Origin: Pseudomonas sp.
Lineage (GTDB): Bacteria > Pseudomonadota > Gammaproteobacteria > Pseudomonadales > Pseudomonadaceae
Reading direction: 5' to 3'
Length of the DNA stretch: 7,319 nt
NCBI GenBank assembly: GCA_029240955.1
Contig: JARDZH010000082.1
Span: 1-7,319, forward strand
Position 1 is the stretch's first letter; each line of letters begins with the position of its first letter. Under the pieces are notes generated by a model. That model ran no database searches. It worked only from the letters and a program-made list of their open reading frames with translations, and was not told the DNA's origin. Shown piece by piece: positions 1 to 6,209 of the stretch. Made by a program: the position numbers and the translations under genes.

Positions 1-489
1 CTGCACGCCAAATGCGTGGGCCGCGTCGTAGATCACCTTGAGGCCATAGCGGTCTGCGATCTGCTGAATGCGGTCGACGTCGCAAGGAATGCCGTAGCAA
101 TGCACCGGCATGATGGCGGTGGTCGCAGGCGTAATGGCCTCCTCGATGCGGTCGGGATCAAGGTTGTAGGTATGGGGATCGATGTCGACGAACACCGGCG
201 TCAGGCCGTTCCACAAGAGCGAGTGAGCGGTGGCGACGAACGAGTAGGGGGTGGTGATGACTTCACCCTTGACCCGCAGTGCCTGAATCGCGGTCATCAG
301 CGCCAGCGTACCGTTGGAAAACAGCGACAGGTGCTCGACGCCCAGATACTTGGCGAGTTGAGTTTCGAGCTGCTGGTGAAACGGACCGGCGTTGGTGAGC
401 TGGCTGCTTTCCCAGATCTGCTCCAGGTAGGGTACGAATTCCTCCAGCGGCGGCAGCAGAGGGCGGGTTACCGGAATCGTTTTGCTCAT
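1..489 (-). CDS. DegT/DnrJ/EryC1/StrS-family PLP sugar aminotransferase, N-terminal part (runs off left edge)
   Basis: This is an open frame of 163 codons from an ATG at 489 to the window edge, with no stop. GAGAG lies a few bases upstream as a ribosome binding site. The family transfers an amino group from glutamate to a nucleotide-linked keto-sugar using PLP, in the cytosol. Visible family marks are the N-terminal IPVTRPLLPPLEEF segment, LTNAGPFHQQLE at about 31-42, the cofactor phosphate-binding SNGT (58-61), PYSFVATAHS (81-90), PVHCYG (128-133) and IYDAAHAFGV (153-162), whose Asp155 should contact the PLP ring nitrogen. The catalytic lysine lies beyond the edge. The N-terminus and the DAAHAFG form resemble VioA/FdtB-type dTDP-4-keto-6-deoxyhexose aminotransferases. 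Some Pseudomonas use VioA to make viosamine for flagellin glycans, so with flagellar genes nearby a glycosylation role is plausible. The family is secure; the exact sugar is inference. Confidence 0.93.
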   Translation of the reverse strand, partial: MSKTIPVTRPLLPPLEEFVPYLEQIWESSQLTNAGPFHQQLETQLAKYLGVEHLSLFSNGTLALMTAIQALRVKGEVITTPYSFVATAHSLLWNGLTPVFVDIDPHTYNLDPDRIEEAITPATTAIMPVHCYGIPCDVDRIQQIADRYGLKVIYDAAHAFGVQ

Positions 490-751
490 GATCACTCTCA
501 ACTGTGGTCCGTACCGCAGGGTCTTCCATGCGAAGGGAGGGCGGCGGCTGCGCGTTGACATAAAACTGGCAGGCGGCGGCTCTGCAGAGGGCGAAGCAAA
601 AACTCGGCCAACATCCGTTTGCGTGGATCGGCCACTAACAAGCCCGTGAAGCGGGACACGTCTTGATCCTGATGCTTGAAATCCTGAACGCCCGATGCGT
701 ATGTTGTGCGGATTGCCGCCATGCGGCCCGCCTGTAGACGAAGGATCGAAC
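490..751. other. Divergent intergenic region between aminotransferase and glutamine synthetase-like gene
   Basis: This 262-bp spacer should hold the promoters of both flanking genes. A perfect TTGACA lies on the plus strand at 555-560, but no acceptable -10 follows at 16-18 bp. A short CCCG/CGGG hairpin (643-655) is too weak to call. I find no convincing operator, sigma-54 or sigma-28 element. A 74-codon minus-strand frame (722-498) crosses the spacer, but it has no recognisable motif and would overlap the promoter region, so it is not called as a gene. Confidence 0.5.
741..745 (+). promoter_or_regulatory. Ribosome binding site fixing the start of the glutamine synthetase-like gene
   Basis: AAGGA at 741-745 lies six bases before the ATG at 752. 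The frame is open further upstream to an ATG at 695, but that start has no comparable site and would add 19 residues (beginning MRMLCGLPPCG) that do not resemble the family. The 752 start is therefore preferred. Confidence 0.7.
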
Positions 752-2095
752 ATGACCAACCCTGAACCGCATTTTCTCGCCCAGCGTCTGACGGGCATCG
801 ATCAGGTGGAATGCGTAACGCCCGACCTCAACGGCGTGCCGCGTGGCAAGGTCATGACGGCAGAGGGGTTCATCGAAGGGCGACGCCTGCAGCTGGCGCG
901 GGGCGTTCTGTTGCAATGCATCATGGGCGGGTATCCCGCTTCACGCTTTTACGGCAGCGACGACGGCGACGTGGCGATGATCGCCGATCCAGACCAGATC
1001 CATATCCTGCCGTGGAGTGAGCCGCCACGGGCCCTAGCGATTTGCGACACCAATGAACTCGACGGCGGGCCGTGCGGGCTGTCGACCCGCGCGTTGCTCA
1101 AAGCGGTGCTCGGTCGCTATGCCGAGCGCGGGCTGGCGCCGGTAGTGGCGACCGAGCTTGAGTTTTTTGTGTTCGCGCCCAACCCCGATCCTCGCCAGCC
1201 GTTCGAGGCGCCGGTGGGTATCGACGGTCGCCGCGAGCAAGGGCAGGCGGCATTCAGCGTCGGTTCCAATAATGGTTTGCGGCCGTTCTTCACTGAGGTC
1301 TATAGCGCCATGGCGACGCTCGGGCTGCCGCGCGATACGTTCATGCATGAAATGGGCGTCAGTCAGTTCGAGATCAACCTGCTGCATGGCGATCCGCTGT
1401 TGCTGGCCGACCAGACGTTTCTGTTCAAACACCTGCTCAGGGAAATCGGCCTCAAACATGGCCTGAACGTGGTATGCATGGCCAAGCCGCTGGCGCACAC
1501 GCCGGGCAGTTCGATGCACATTCACCAGAGCGTGGTGGACGTCGAGTCGGGTCTGAATGTATTCAGTGACGCCGATGGCGAACCGACCGAGACCTTTCAC
1601 CATTTTCTTGGCGGTCAGCAGAGGTGCATGCCGGACTTCACCGCGCTGCTCGCGCCCAACGTCAATTCCTATCAGCGCCTTTGCCATCCATATGCGTCGC
1701 CCAATAACGCCTGTTGGTCACTGGACAACCGGTCGGCCGGTCTGCGCATTCCGGCCAGCGAACCTGCTGCCAGGCGGGTCGAAAACCGCTTGCCGGGTGC
1801 CGACGCCAATCCGTATCTCGCCATCGCCGCGAGCCTCGCAGCAGGGCTGCATGGCATCGAACGCCAGCTGCAGCCGGACGCGGCGGTGCAAGGCGAGATC
1901 GAGGTGCCGGACAACCGTGTGCTGCCGTGCACCCTGCATGCGGCGCTGGAGCGTCTCAAGCGCAGCGATCTGGCCAAGGAACTGTTTGGACATGAATTCA
2001 TCGAAGGTTACGTTGCTTCCAAGACGCTGGAGCTGACCAGTTTCTTCGATGAAATAACCCCGTGGGAACGACGCGTGCTCGCCGCGCAGGTCTAG
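752..2095 (+). CDS. Glutamine synthetase-fold ligase, gamma-glutamylpolyamine synthetase type (PauA/PuuA-like)
   Basis: This 447-residue cytosolic enzyme has the glutamine synthetase fold. Visible signatures are DLNGVPRGK near the N-terminus, the metal-binding ELEFFVF (Glu135, Glu137), HEMGVSQFE (Glu200, Glu207), MHIHQS (255-260), NSYQRL, the ATP/substrate-binding NRSAGLRIP (Asn326, Arg327) and ENRLPGADANPYLAIAA (from Glu344). The adenylylation tyrosine region of GlnA-I is not apparent, which argues against the ammonium-assimilating enzyme. The family relatives PuuA and PauA join glutamate to putrescine or other polyamines using ATP, the first step of polyamine breakdown. P. aeruginosa has a PauA paralogue (PauA5, PA3356) near the same flagellar cluster, so this may be its counterpart; that match is from memory. 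The acceptor amine cannot be read from the sequence. It is co-directional with the MFS gene 71 bp downstream, with a terminator-like hairpin between them. Confidence 0.88.
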   Translation: MTNPEPHFLAQRLTGIDQVECVTPDLNGVPRGKVMTAEGFIEGRRLQLARGVLLQCIMGGYPASRFYGSDDGDVAMIADPDQIHILPWSEPPRALAICDTNELDGGPCGLSTRALLKAVLGRYAERGLAPVVATELEFFVFAPNPDPRQPFEAPVGIDGRREQGQAAFSVGSNNGLRPFFTEVYSAMATLGLPRDTFMHEMGVSQFEINLLHGDPLLLADQTFLFKHLLREIGLKHGLNVVCMAKPLAHTPGSSMHIHQSVVDVESGLNVFSDADGEPTETFHHFLGGQQRCMPDFTALLAPNVNSYQRLCHPYASPNNACWSLDNRSAGLRIPASEPAARRVENRLPGADANPYLAIAASLAAGLHGIERQLQPDAAVQGEIEVPDNRVLPCTLHAALERLKRSDLAKELFGHEFIEGYVASKTLELTSFFDEITPWERRVLAAQV

Positions 2096-2127
2096 GCTTG
2101 AGTCCAGATCCCATGAACCGCCGTTCT

Positions 2128-2157
2128 GGTCTGTCCTGACGGGCAGGCCTTATTTTT
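2128..2157 (+). terminator. Rho-independent terminator-like hairpin after the glutamine synthetase-like gene
   Basis: GGTCTGTCC (2128-2136) pairs with GGGCAGGCC (2141-2149) over nine base pairs, including two G-U wobbles. The loop is TGAC and TTATTTTT follows (2150-2157). This is a standard intrinsic terminator shape. It ends nine bases before the MFS start codon, directly against that gene's GGAAAG ribosome binding site, so it could also act as an attenuator controlling read-through into the transporter. Confidence 0.72.
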
Positions 2158-2166
2158 GGAAAGCCG

Positions 2167-3513
2167 ATGCGCCAAATCTGGAAATCCTTTCGAGCGCTTT
2201 ATTTCGCCACTTTGATGATGCTGATCGGCTCAGGCCTGCTGAGTACGTATCTGGCATTGCGCCTGGCCGCCGATCAGGTGGACAGCCTGTGGGTCGGCGC
2301 CTTGATGGCCGCCAACTATTTCGGACTGGTGCTGGGCGGCAAGGTCGGCCACCGCTTGATTGCGGGCGTCGGTCATATCCGGGCGTATGCGACGTGCGCC
2401 GGTATCGTGGGCGCTGCTGTGCTGGGCCATGGCCTGATCAGTTGGCTGCCGGCGTGGCTGGTTTTGCGGGTCATCGTCGGGCTGGGGATGATGTGTCAGT
2501 ACATGGTGATCGAAAGCTGGCTCAATGAGCAGGCGGCGGCCAAGCAGCGCGGGATGGTCTTCAGTTGCTACATGATCGCGTCCTATCTGGGGCTGGTACT
2601 CGGGCAACTGATCCTGGTGGTTCATCCCGGCCTGGGACTTGAGCTGTTGATGCTGGTCGCGCTGTGCTTCGCGCTGTGCCTGGTGCCGGTGGCCATGACC
2701 CGCAGTATTCACCCTGCGCCTTTGCATCCGGCCCCATTGGAACCGCTGTTCTTCATGCAGCGCGTGCCGCAATCGCTCACCGCCGTGCTGGGTGCGGGGG
2801 TGATCATGGGCGCGTTCTATGGGCTGGCACCGGTCTACGCTGCCGATCAGGGCCTGACGACCAAACAGGTCGGCCTGTTCATGGGCTGCTGCATTCTGGC
2901 GGGGTTCCTGGTGCAGTGGCCATTGGGGCTGCTGTCCGACCGCTGTGATCGCGCCAAGCTGATGCGCATTTTCGCGGCCGCTCTGGTGGTTGCGTCACTG
3001 CCTCTGGCGGTTTTGCCCAACGTCCCGGTGGTGATGCTGTTCTGCGTCGGTTTTCTGGCATCGCTGATGCAGTTCTGTCTCTATCCGTTGGCGGTGGCGT
3101 TCGCCAACGACCACGTCGAAGCCGAGCGACGGGTTTCGCTGACTGCCATGCTGTTGATGACTTACGGCATCGGCGCAAGCATCGGCCCGCTGGTGGCCGG
3201 CGTGGTCATGAAAGCGCTGGGCGGGCACATGCTGTATGCGTTTGTCTGTGCAGTAGGCGTCGTGCTGGTGCTGCTGATCCGGCCCAAGGCCGTCACGCAT
3301 GAACACCAGGTCGAGAACGCACCACTGCATCACATTGCGATGCCCGACAGCATGTCCAGTTCACCGCTGGTGGTCGCGCTCGATCCGCGTGTGGATGAGC
3401 ATGTGGTGCAGGAGCAGATGCAGACGGCGGTCGAGCCTGAGAGTCAGGCGGCAGATGAAATGGCGGCGGATGCGCCAGTGGCCGAGCATGAGGAAGAGAC
3501 AAGGCCAGCGTGA
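2167..3513 (+). CDS. MFS transporter, YcaD-like, with acidic C-terminal tail
   Basis: This 448-residue inner-membrane protein has about twelve hydrophobic helices within residues 10-375. The MFS signature appears in both halves: GGKVGHRLIAG near residue 57 (loop 2-3) and GLLSDRCDRAKLM near 255-266 (loop 8-9). A polar stretch around IHPAPLHPAPLEP (about residues 179-195) is the central cytoplasmic loop. The MRQIWKSFRALY start, ESWLNEQ and YGLAPVYA resemble the YcaD/UMF2 group, whose substrates are largely unknown. From about residue 377 a roughly 70-residue hydrophilic tail rich in Glu, Asp, Ala and Gln follows the last helix. The ATG at 2167 is preceded by GGAAAG. The neighbouring ligase could suggest an amine or amino acid substrate, but the terminator between the genes weakens that link. 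Substrate and direction are not determinable here. Confidence 0.88.
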   Translation: MRQIWKSFRALYFATLMMLIGSGLLSTYLALRLAADQVDSLWVGALMAANYFGLVLGGKVGHRLIAGVGHIRAYATCAGIVGAAVLGHGLISWLPAWLVLRVIVGLGMMCQYMVIESWLNEQAAAKQRGMVFSCYMIASYLGLVLGQLILVVHPGLGLELLMLVALCFALCLVPVAMTRSIHPAPLHPAPLEPLFFMQRVPQSLTAVLGAGVIMGAFYGLAPVYAADQGLTTKQVGLFMGCCILAGFLVQWPLGLLSDRCDRAKLMRIFAAALVVASLPLAVLPNVPVVMLFCVGFLASLMQFCLYPLAVAFANDHVEAERRVSLTAMLLMTYGIGASIGPLVAGVVMKALGGHMLYAFVCAVGVVLVLLIRPKAVTHEHQVENAPLHHIAMPDSMSSSPLVVALDPRVDEHVVQEQMQTAVEPESQAADEMAADAPVAEHEEETRPA

Positions 3514-3542
3514 GAATTTACGTCGAATCTATCGCGAGCTGC

Positions 3543-3579
3543 GCGCTCTCCCACAGAGATCATCTTTGTGGGAGAGAGC
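3543..3579. repeat. GTGGGAG-type palindrome between convergent genes (REP-like or bidirectional terminator)
   Basis: CTCTCCCACA (3546-3555) is perfectly complementary to TGTGGGAGAG (3567-3576). Three more inner pairs (one G-U) close on the loop ATCAT, and two outer pairs flank a mismatch. The TGTGGGAG core followed by AGCCCGCAATGGGC (3582-3595, itself a GCCC/GGGC hairpin) resembles a degenerate form of the intergenic palindrome common in Pseudomonas genomes. It lies in the 94-bp gap between the convergent MFS and flgZ stops. No T-tract follows on either strand, so it is not a classical intrinsic terminator. Confidence 0.6.
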
Positions 3580-3607
3580 ATAGCCCGCAATGGGCAAGCG
3601 CTAGGGA

Positions 3608-4354
3608 TCAGAAATCGTCGTCTTTATCGAACCGACGCGCTTCGCGCTGGAGTTGGTAGACGAAGCGCTCCACCTGACGCTGCACCAGCCCACTCATGTT
3701 GTGGAAGCGCACGCCGGCAAAGGTGGTGTTCACTTTCTCTTCGAAATGCAGATACCGCAGCTCGACCGGGGCGGTCATGTCGCCGAACGGCAGACGGGCA
3801 ATGAACCGCTCGTAGACCTGTCCCAATTGCAGACGGTCAGACAGATCACCTTCGAAGCGCAGTTTGCAACCGGTCGCCGAGATATCGAGAAGTTTGCCGG
3901 GGAGGGTGAACTTAATCCGGTCGCCGCCGATTTCGACGTCAACCAGCTGGGCCAGTTTGAGGGCGGCCCGAAAGGCATTGCGGCGCTGGTGATAAACCAC
4001 TTCAGTGGGGAGGGCGCCGCGGTAAAGGCGCTGGCCGTCGACTTCGACGACATCCATCAGCCCGGTGTTTTCCCAGGCGATACGCACACCGTCATGGAAG
4101 CCTTCGACCTTGAAGGCTTCGCCGTTGGCGAGAAACCGCTCCCCATCCCGGGGGATCATTTCGTCGAGGGCGAGAACGTTGCTGTCACGGTCGACTTCGA
4201 TCACGTAGCTCTGAAAGCGTTGGGAGCGCTCTTGAAAGGTGATGATCAGCGGATCATTGCTTTCCATGAGCAACCGCAAGTTGGCGGCAATTTCCAAAGG
4301 TGTGTTCAAGACCTTTGGGGGCTGCGGAGCATCATCCGCGCTTGAGCCATTCAC
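3608..4354 (-). CDS. flgZ: Flagellar brake protein FlgZ/YcgR, PilZ-domain c-di-GMP receptor
   Basis: This 248-residue cytosolic protein combines an N-terminal YcgR domain (about 15-115) with a C-terminal PilZ domain (about 120-240). The two c-di-GMP binding motifs are intact: RxxxR as Arg125-Arg129 in QRRNAFR, and DxSxxG as Asp157, Ser159, Gly162 in DISATG. In Enterobacteria YcgR slows the motor when c-di-GMP is bound; in P. aeruginosa FlgZ acts through the MotCD stator. Full length and both motifs suggest it is functional. The start is GTG at 4354 with GGAG ten bases upstream; an in-frame TAG shortly upstream excludes a longer form, and the nearby ATGs at 4350 and 4364 are in other frames. 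It is the last gene of the minus-strand cluster, 82 bp after flgN. No clear promoter was seen in that gap, so co-transcription with flgMN is likely. Confidence 0.95.
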   Translation of the reverse strand: MNGSSADDAPQPPKVLNTPLEIAANLRLLMESNDPLIITFQERSQRFQSYVIEVDRDSNVLALDEMIPRDGERFLANGEAFKVEGFHDGVRIAWENTGLMDVVEVDGQRLYRGALPTEVVYHQRRNAFRAALKLAQLVDVEIGGDRIKFTLPGKLLDISATGCKLRFEGDLSDRLQLGQVYERFIARLPFGDMTAPVELRYLHFEEKVNTTFAGVRFHNMSGLVQRQVERFVYQLQREARRFDKDDDF

Positions 4355-4436
4355 GTTTATCCATCTCCAGGCAAAATACTACGGCAACGCAACAACAGGC
4401 ATTCTGCCACTACGCGAGAAACCTTGATACAAGAAG

Positions 4437-4904
4437 TTACGCCTGACTGAGCGGACGCGGCCTCGCTCGCCCGGCGGTAGAGCCGCGGCTGTCATAGAGC
4501 GTCGGCGTGTCGCCGCCATTCAGGATACGGAGCTGGTGGGCGGTACTGACCTGCTGGACCTGGATGAGACTGCCATTTTGTTCATTGATGGCCTGACATT
4601 GCGCAATCAGGTCGCTCAGCTCTTCGCCGGCTGCCAACAACTGCTCGCCGACATCGGACTGATGTGCCAGCAGCGTGAGGCCTTCGCGATTAGCCGGCAG
4701 ACCAATGCTTGCCAGCAACTGGCTACGCTTGCGTCCTTGCTGTTCGAGCAGGACCACCAGCGCCTGTTTCTGGGCCAGGACATGTTCCATTTCCAGCATG
4801 TCGCGGCCATGCAGGGCCAGTGATTCGGCCTGCAGCAATTCGAGCAGGCGCCGCGCGGGAGCCATGTCGTCGGTCATCATTTGAAGCAAAGTCGTGTCGT
4901 GCAT
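4437..4904 (-). CDS. flgN: Flagellar export chaperone FlgN (FlgK/FlgL chaperone)
   Basis: This 155-residue, mostly helical cytosolic protein begins MHDTTLLQMMTDD. Its long leucine- and glutamine-rich helices with heptad-like spacing (about 15-120) fit the FlgN family coiled coil. FlgN binds the C-termini of the hook-junction proteins FlgK and FlgL and delivers them to the flagellar type III export gate. The last 25 or so residues (SRGSTAGRARPRPLSQA) look disordered and basic. Primary sequence alone is weak for this fast-evolving family; the placement 50 bp after flgM and before flgZ makes the call firm. The ATG at 4904 has only a weak AGAG upstream. Another ATG at 4909 is in a different frame. 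Confidence 0.9.
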   Translation of the reverse strand: MHDTTLLQMMTDDMAPARRLLELLQAESLALHGRDMLEMEHVLAQKQALVVLLEQQGRKRSQLLASIGLPANREGLTLLAHQSDVGEQLLAAGEELSDLIAQCQAINEQNGSLIQVQQVSTAHQLRILNGGDTPTLYDSRGSTAGRARPRPLSQA

Positions 4905-4954
4905 CGCATGCTCTGGTTGTTCAGGCGTCCAGAAGATCCAGCGCGAGCATTGGG

Positions 4955-5263
4955 CTAGCGTTGGGATTCAAAGTTAAGCATTTTGCTCGCAACGCGGTTG
5001 CTGTCGACGGTGTAGGTGCCGTTGGCAATCGCTTGTTTCAGTTCGGCCACACGAGCGCTGTTGACGATCGGCTGATCGCGCAACTTATCAGTGATAGTTT
5101 GCAACTTTTGAGCCTCACTGCTCAGGTGAACGGTCTCTCCGGTGCTTTTTACGTCGGCCGGGGCGCTGATGGATGCTGGCGCATCGGTCTTGCCGGTTGC
5201 GCCAGTGCGCGAGGTGCCGGTGACGGACTGCGAGTTGTTCAGGCGACTAAAGTCTATGACCAT
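4955..5263 (-). CDS. flgM: Anti-sigma-28 factor FlgM
   Basis: This 102-residue protein starts [10 protein letters not shown]. It has a low-complexity Ser/Thr/Ala/Gly N-terminal half (about 10-42) that is probably unfolded and used for export. The conserved sigma-binding C-terminal half contains [11 protein letters not shown] (45-55) and [13 protein letters not shown] followed by [16 protein letters not shown] (67-96). FlgM holds FliA (sigma-28) inactive until the hook-basal body is complete, then leaves through the export channel and releases late-gene expression. Length and layout match the family. GAGG nine bases before the ATG at 5263 supports the start. The gene sits behind its own sigma-28 promoter, giving feedback in which FliA makes its own inhibitor. 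flgN follows after 50 bp, probably in the same transcript. Confidence 0.96.
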   Translation of the reverse strand: MVIDFSRLNNSQSVTGTSRTGATGKTDAPASISAPADVKSTGETVHLSSEAQKLQTITDKLRDQPIVNSARVAELKQAIANGTYTVDSNRVASKMLNFESQR

Positions 5264-5299
5264 GATAAAAAACCTCTAGGTGTTTGGACGCTTGCCTTG

Positions 5300-5326
5300 T
5301 TTTCGGCCATTCCCGAAATAACTTTA
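5300..5326 (-). promoter_or_regulatory. Sigma-28 (FliA) promoter of flgM
   Basis: Read on the minus strand, TAAAGTTA (5326-5319) is followed after exactly 11 bases by GCCGAAAA (5307-5300). The E. coli FliA consensus is TAAAGTTT, 11 bases, GCCGATAA, so each half matches in seven of eight positions. The expected transcript starts near 5293, giving a leader of about 30 bases to flgM. Known FliA control of flgM in other flagellated Gammaproteobacteria supports the call. Confidence 0.85.
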
Positions 5327-5332
5327 GGCACG

Positions 5333-5357
5333 AAATGATAAAGCGTCGCAAAGACGC
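5333..5357 (-). terminator. Possible weak terminator between flgA and flgM
   Basis: On the minus strand GCGTC (5357-5353), loop TTTGC and GACGC (5347-5343) form a five-pair hairpin followed by TTTATCATTT (5342-5333). It lies 66 bp past the flgA stop and just upstream of the flgM sigma-28 promoter. This suits separation of an early flgA transcript from the late flgM transcript. The stem is short and the T-tract interrupted, so termination may be partial. Confidence 0.4.
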
Positions 5358-5423
5358 CCGATCCGCGTCGGACAATCACCGCAGTCTAGAAAAGTCACGC
5401 TCTGTACGCCAGCACCATCGTCT

Positions 5424-6182
5424 TCACATAGAGACTTCCACCTGTCCCGGGCCTGTAATGTTGGCCTTGATCACCCGGTTCGAATTGAGGTTCTTCACCC
5501 GTATCTGCTCGTTGAAACTGCCGTCAGCCATGGCCTCGCCGGGCATGCGCACCGCCAGACTGCCGGTGCGCGCGATGATCACCACCTGATCGCCCTTGCG
5601 CACCATCGCCGGTTGTTCGAGTGCGACTGGGGTCAGGACCTGATCGATGACCATTGGTCGGAGAACCTTCTGTCCGATCGCCTGATCCAGCGAAGCCAGG
5701 AAGCCAAGACCCAACGTCCCGACGTCCCGCTCGCGCATTGCCACATCCTCGGCCATGACCACTGCATCGCGCTTGAGCGGACGGATTGCAGTCACCACAT
5801 TGCGATACAGCAAAACCTGTGCCGGAACGAACACAGACCACGGGGAAGAGCCTTCGCAGCGTACGCGCACACTCACACGGCCAACAGGGCGGGGCGAATG
5901 GAGCTCAGCTGTCAAATCCTTGTCGCAGTACGCCATGCGGGTACGCGGGTCCAGCTGTTTAACGTTGATTTCGTAACGACCTTCAATCTGGTTGGTCGTC
6001 AAATAGTCTTCAACCGTGAATTCAAGAAACCCTTGAGTGACGCCGATAAGCTGTTCAGGCAGTGTGAAGTTCTCCGCACGGCTGAAATTGGTCGTGGTCG
6101 AAACACACAGCAAAGCGATAGCGCACAGTGTTCTGCGGATAGCGGGTGCGATGTGTCGAAAAAATGTCGTAGTAGCGTTCAT
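5424..6182 (-). CDS. flgA: Flagellar basal body P-ring formation protein FlgA
   Basis: This 252-residue periplasmic chaperone helps assemble the FlgI P ring around the rod. Residues 1-36 look like a Sec signal peptide: basic residues at Arg9, Arg16 and Arg17, a hydrophobic core TLCAIALLCV, and a likely cut after Ala36 in FSRA-ENF. The mature N-terminal domain (about 37-125) has Cys86 and Cys109, which could form a disulfide. A SAF-like domain follows (about 127-189, RPLKRDAVVMAEDVAMRE) and then the C-terminal beta domain (VRKGDQVVIIARTGSLAVRM, ending GPGQVEVSM), both typical of FlgA. The ATG at 6182 is chosen over a GTG at 6191 because the GTG adds nothing to the signal peptide and lies upstream of the predicted transcript start. 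No Shine-Dalgarno sequence precedes either. It heads the minus-strand cluster and is divergent from cheV. Confidence 0.95.
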   Translation of the reverse strand: MNATTTFFRHIAPAIRRTLCAIALLCVSTTTNFSRAENFTLPEQLIGVTQGFLEFTVEDYLTTNQIEGRYEINVKQLDPRTRMAYCDKDLTAELHSPRPVGRVSVRVRCEGSSPWSVFVPAQVLLYRNVVTAIRPLKRDAVVMAEDVAMRERDVGTLGLGFLASLDQAIGQKVLRPMVIDQVLTPVALEQPAMVRKGDQVVIIARTGSLAVRMPGEAMADGSFNEQIRVKNLNSNRVIKANITGPGQVEVSM

Positions 6183-6194
6183 GACGTACACAGA

Positions 6195-6209
6195 GCAAGG
6201 CCCGTGCCG
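6195..6209 (-). promoter_or_regulatory. Sigma-54 (RpoN) -24/-12 promoter of flgA
   Basis: Read on the minus strand, CGGCACG (6209-6203), four bases, then TTGC (6198-6195) followed by T fits the consensus TGGCACG-N4-TTGC at all but the first position, with correct GG-to-GC spacing. In Pseudomonas, FleQ and RpoN drive early flagellar genes, so the placement makes sense. The usual 11-12 bases from the -12 element put the transcript start near 6183, at the flgA start codon. No separate FleQ site was recognised. Confidence 0.68.

Noticed and set aside
555..577. Perfect TTGACA as a sigma-70 -35 box for the glutamine synthetase-like gene
   Set aside because: At 16-18 bp downstream the sequence is GC-rich (around GGCTCT) with no TATAAT-like hexamer.
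498..722. 74-codon minus-strand frame in the divergent spacer
   Set aside because: It has no motif or family resemblance, and it fills the space where the promoters of both flanking genes must lie.
1034..1687. 217-codon minus-strand frame inside the glutamine synthetase-like gene
   Set aside because: The plus strand is an intact enzyme with all signature motifs, and the antisense product has no recognisable features.
3653..4345. Long plus-strand open frame (230 codons) opposite flgZ
   Set aside because: The minus strand encodes a full-length FlgZ with both PilZ motifs. The opposite frame shows no recognisable domain and is an expected by-product of high G+C codon use.
4380..4420. TGGCAGA-like sigma-54 or TCAAGG-like sigma-28 element before flgZ on the minus strand
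   Set aside because: The sigma-54 candidate lacks the GC at the -12 position and the sigma-28 candidate keeps only part of the -10. Neither passes as a promoter.
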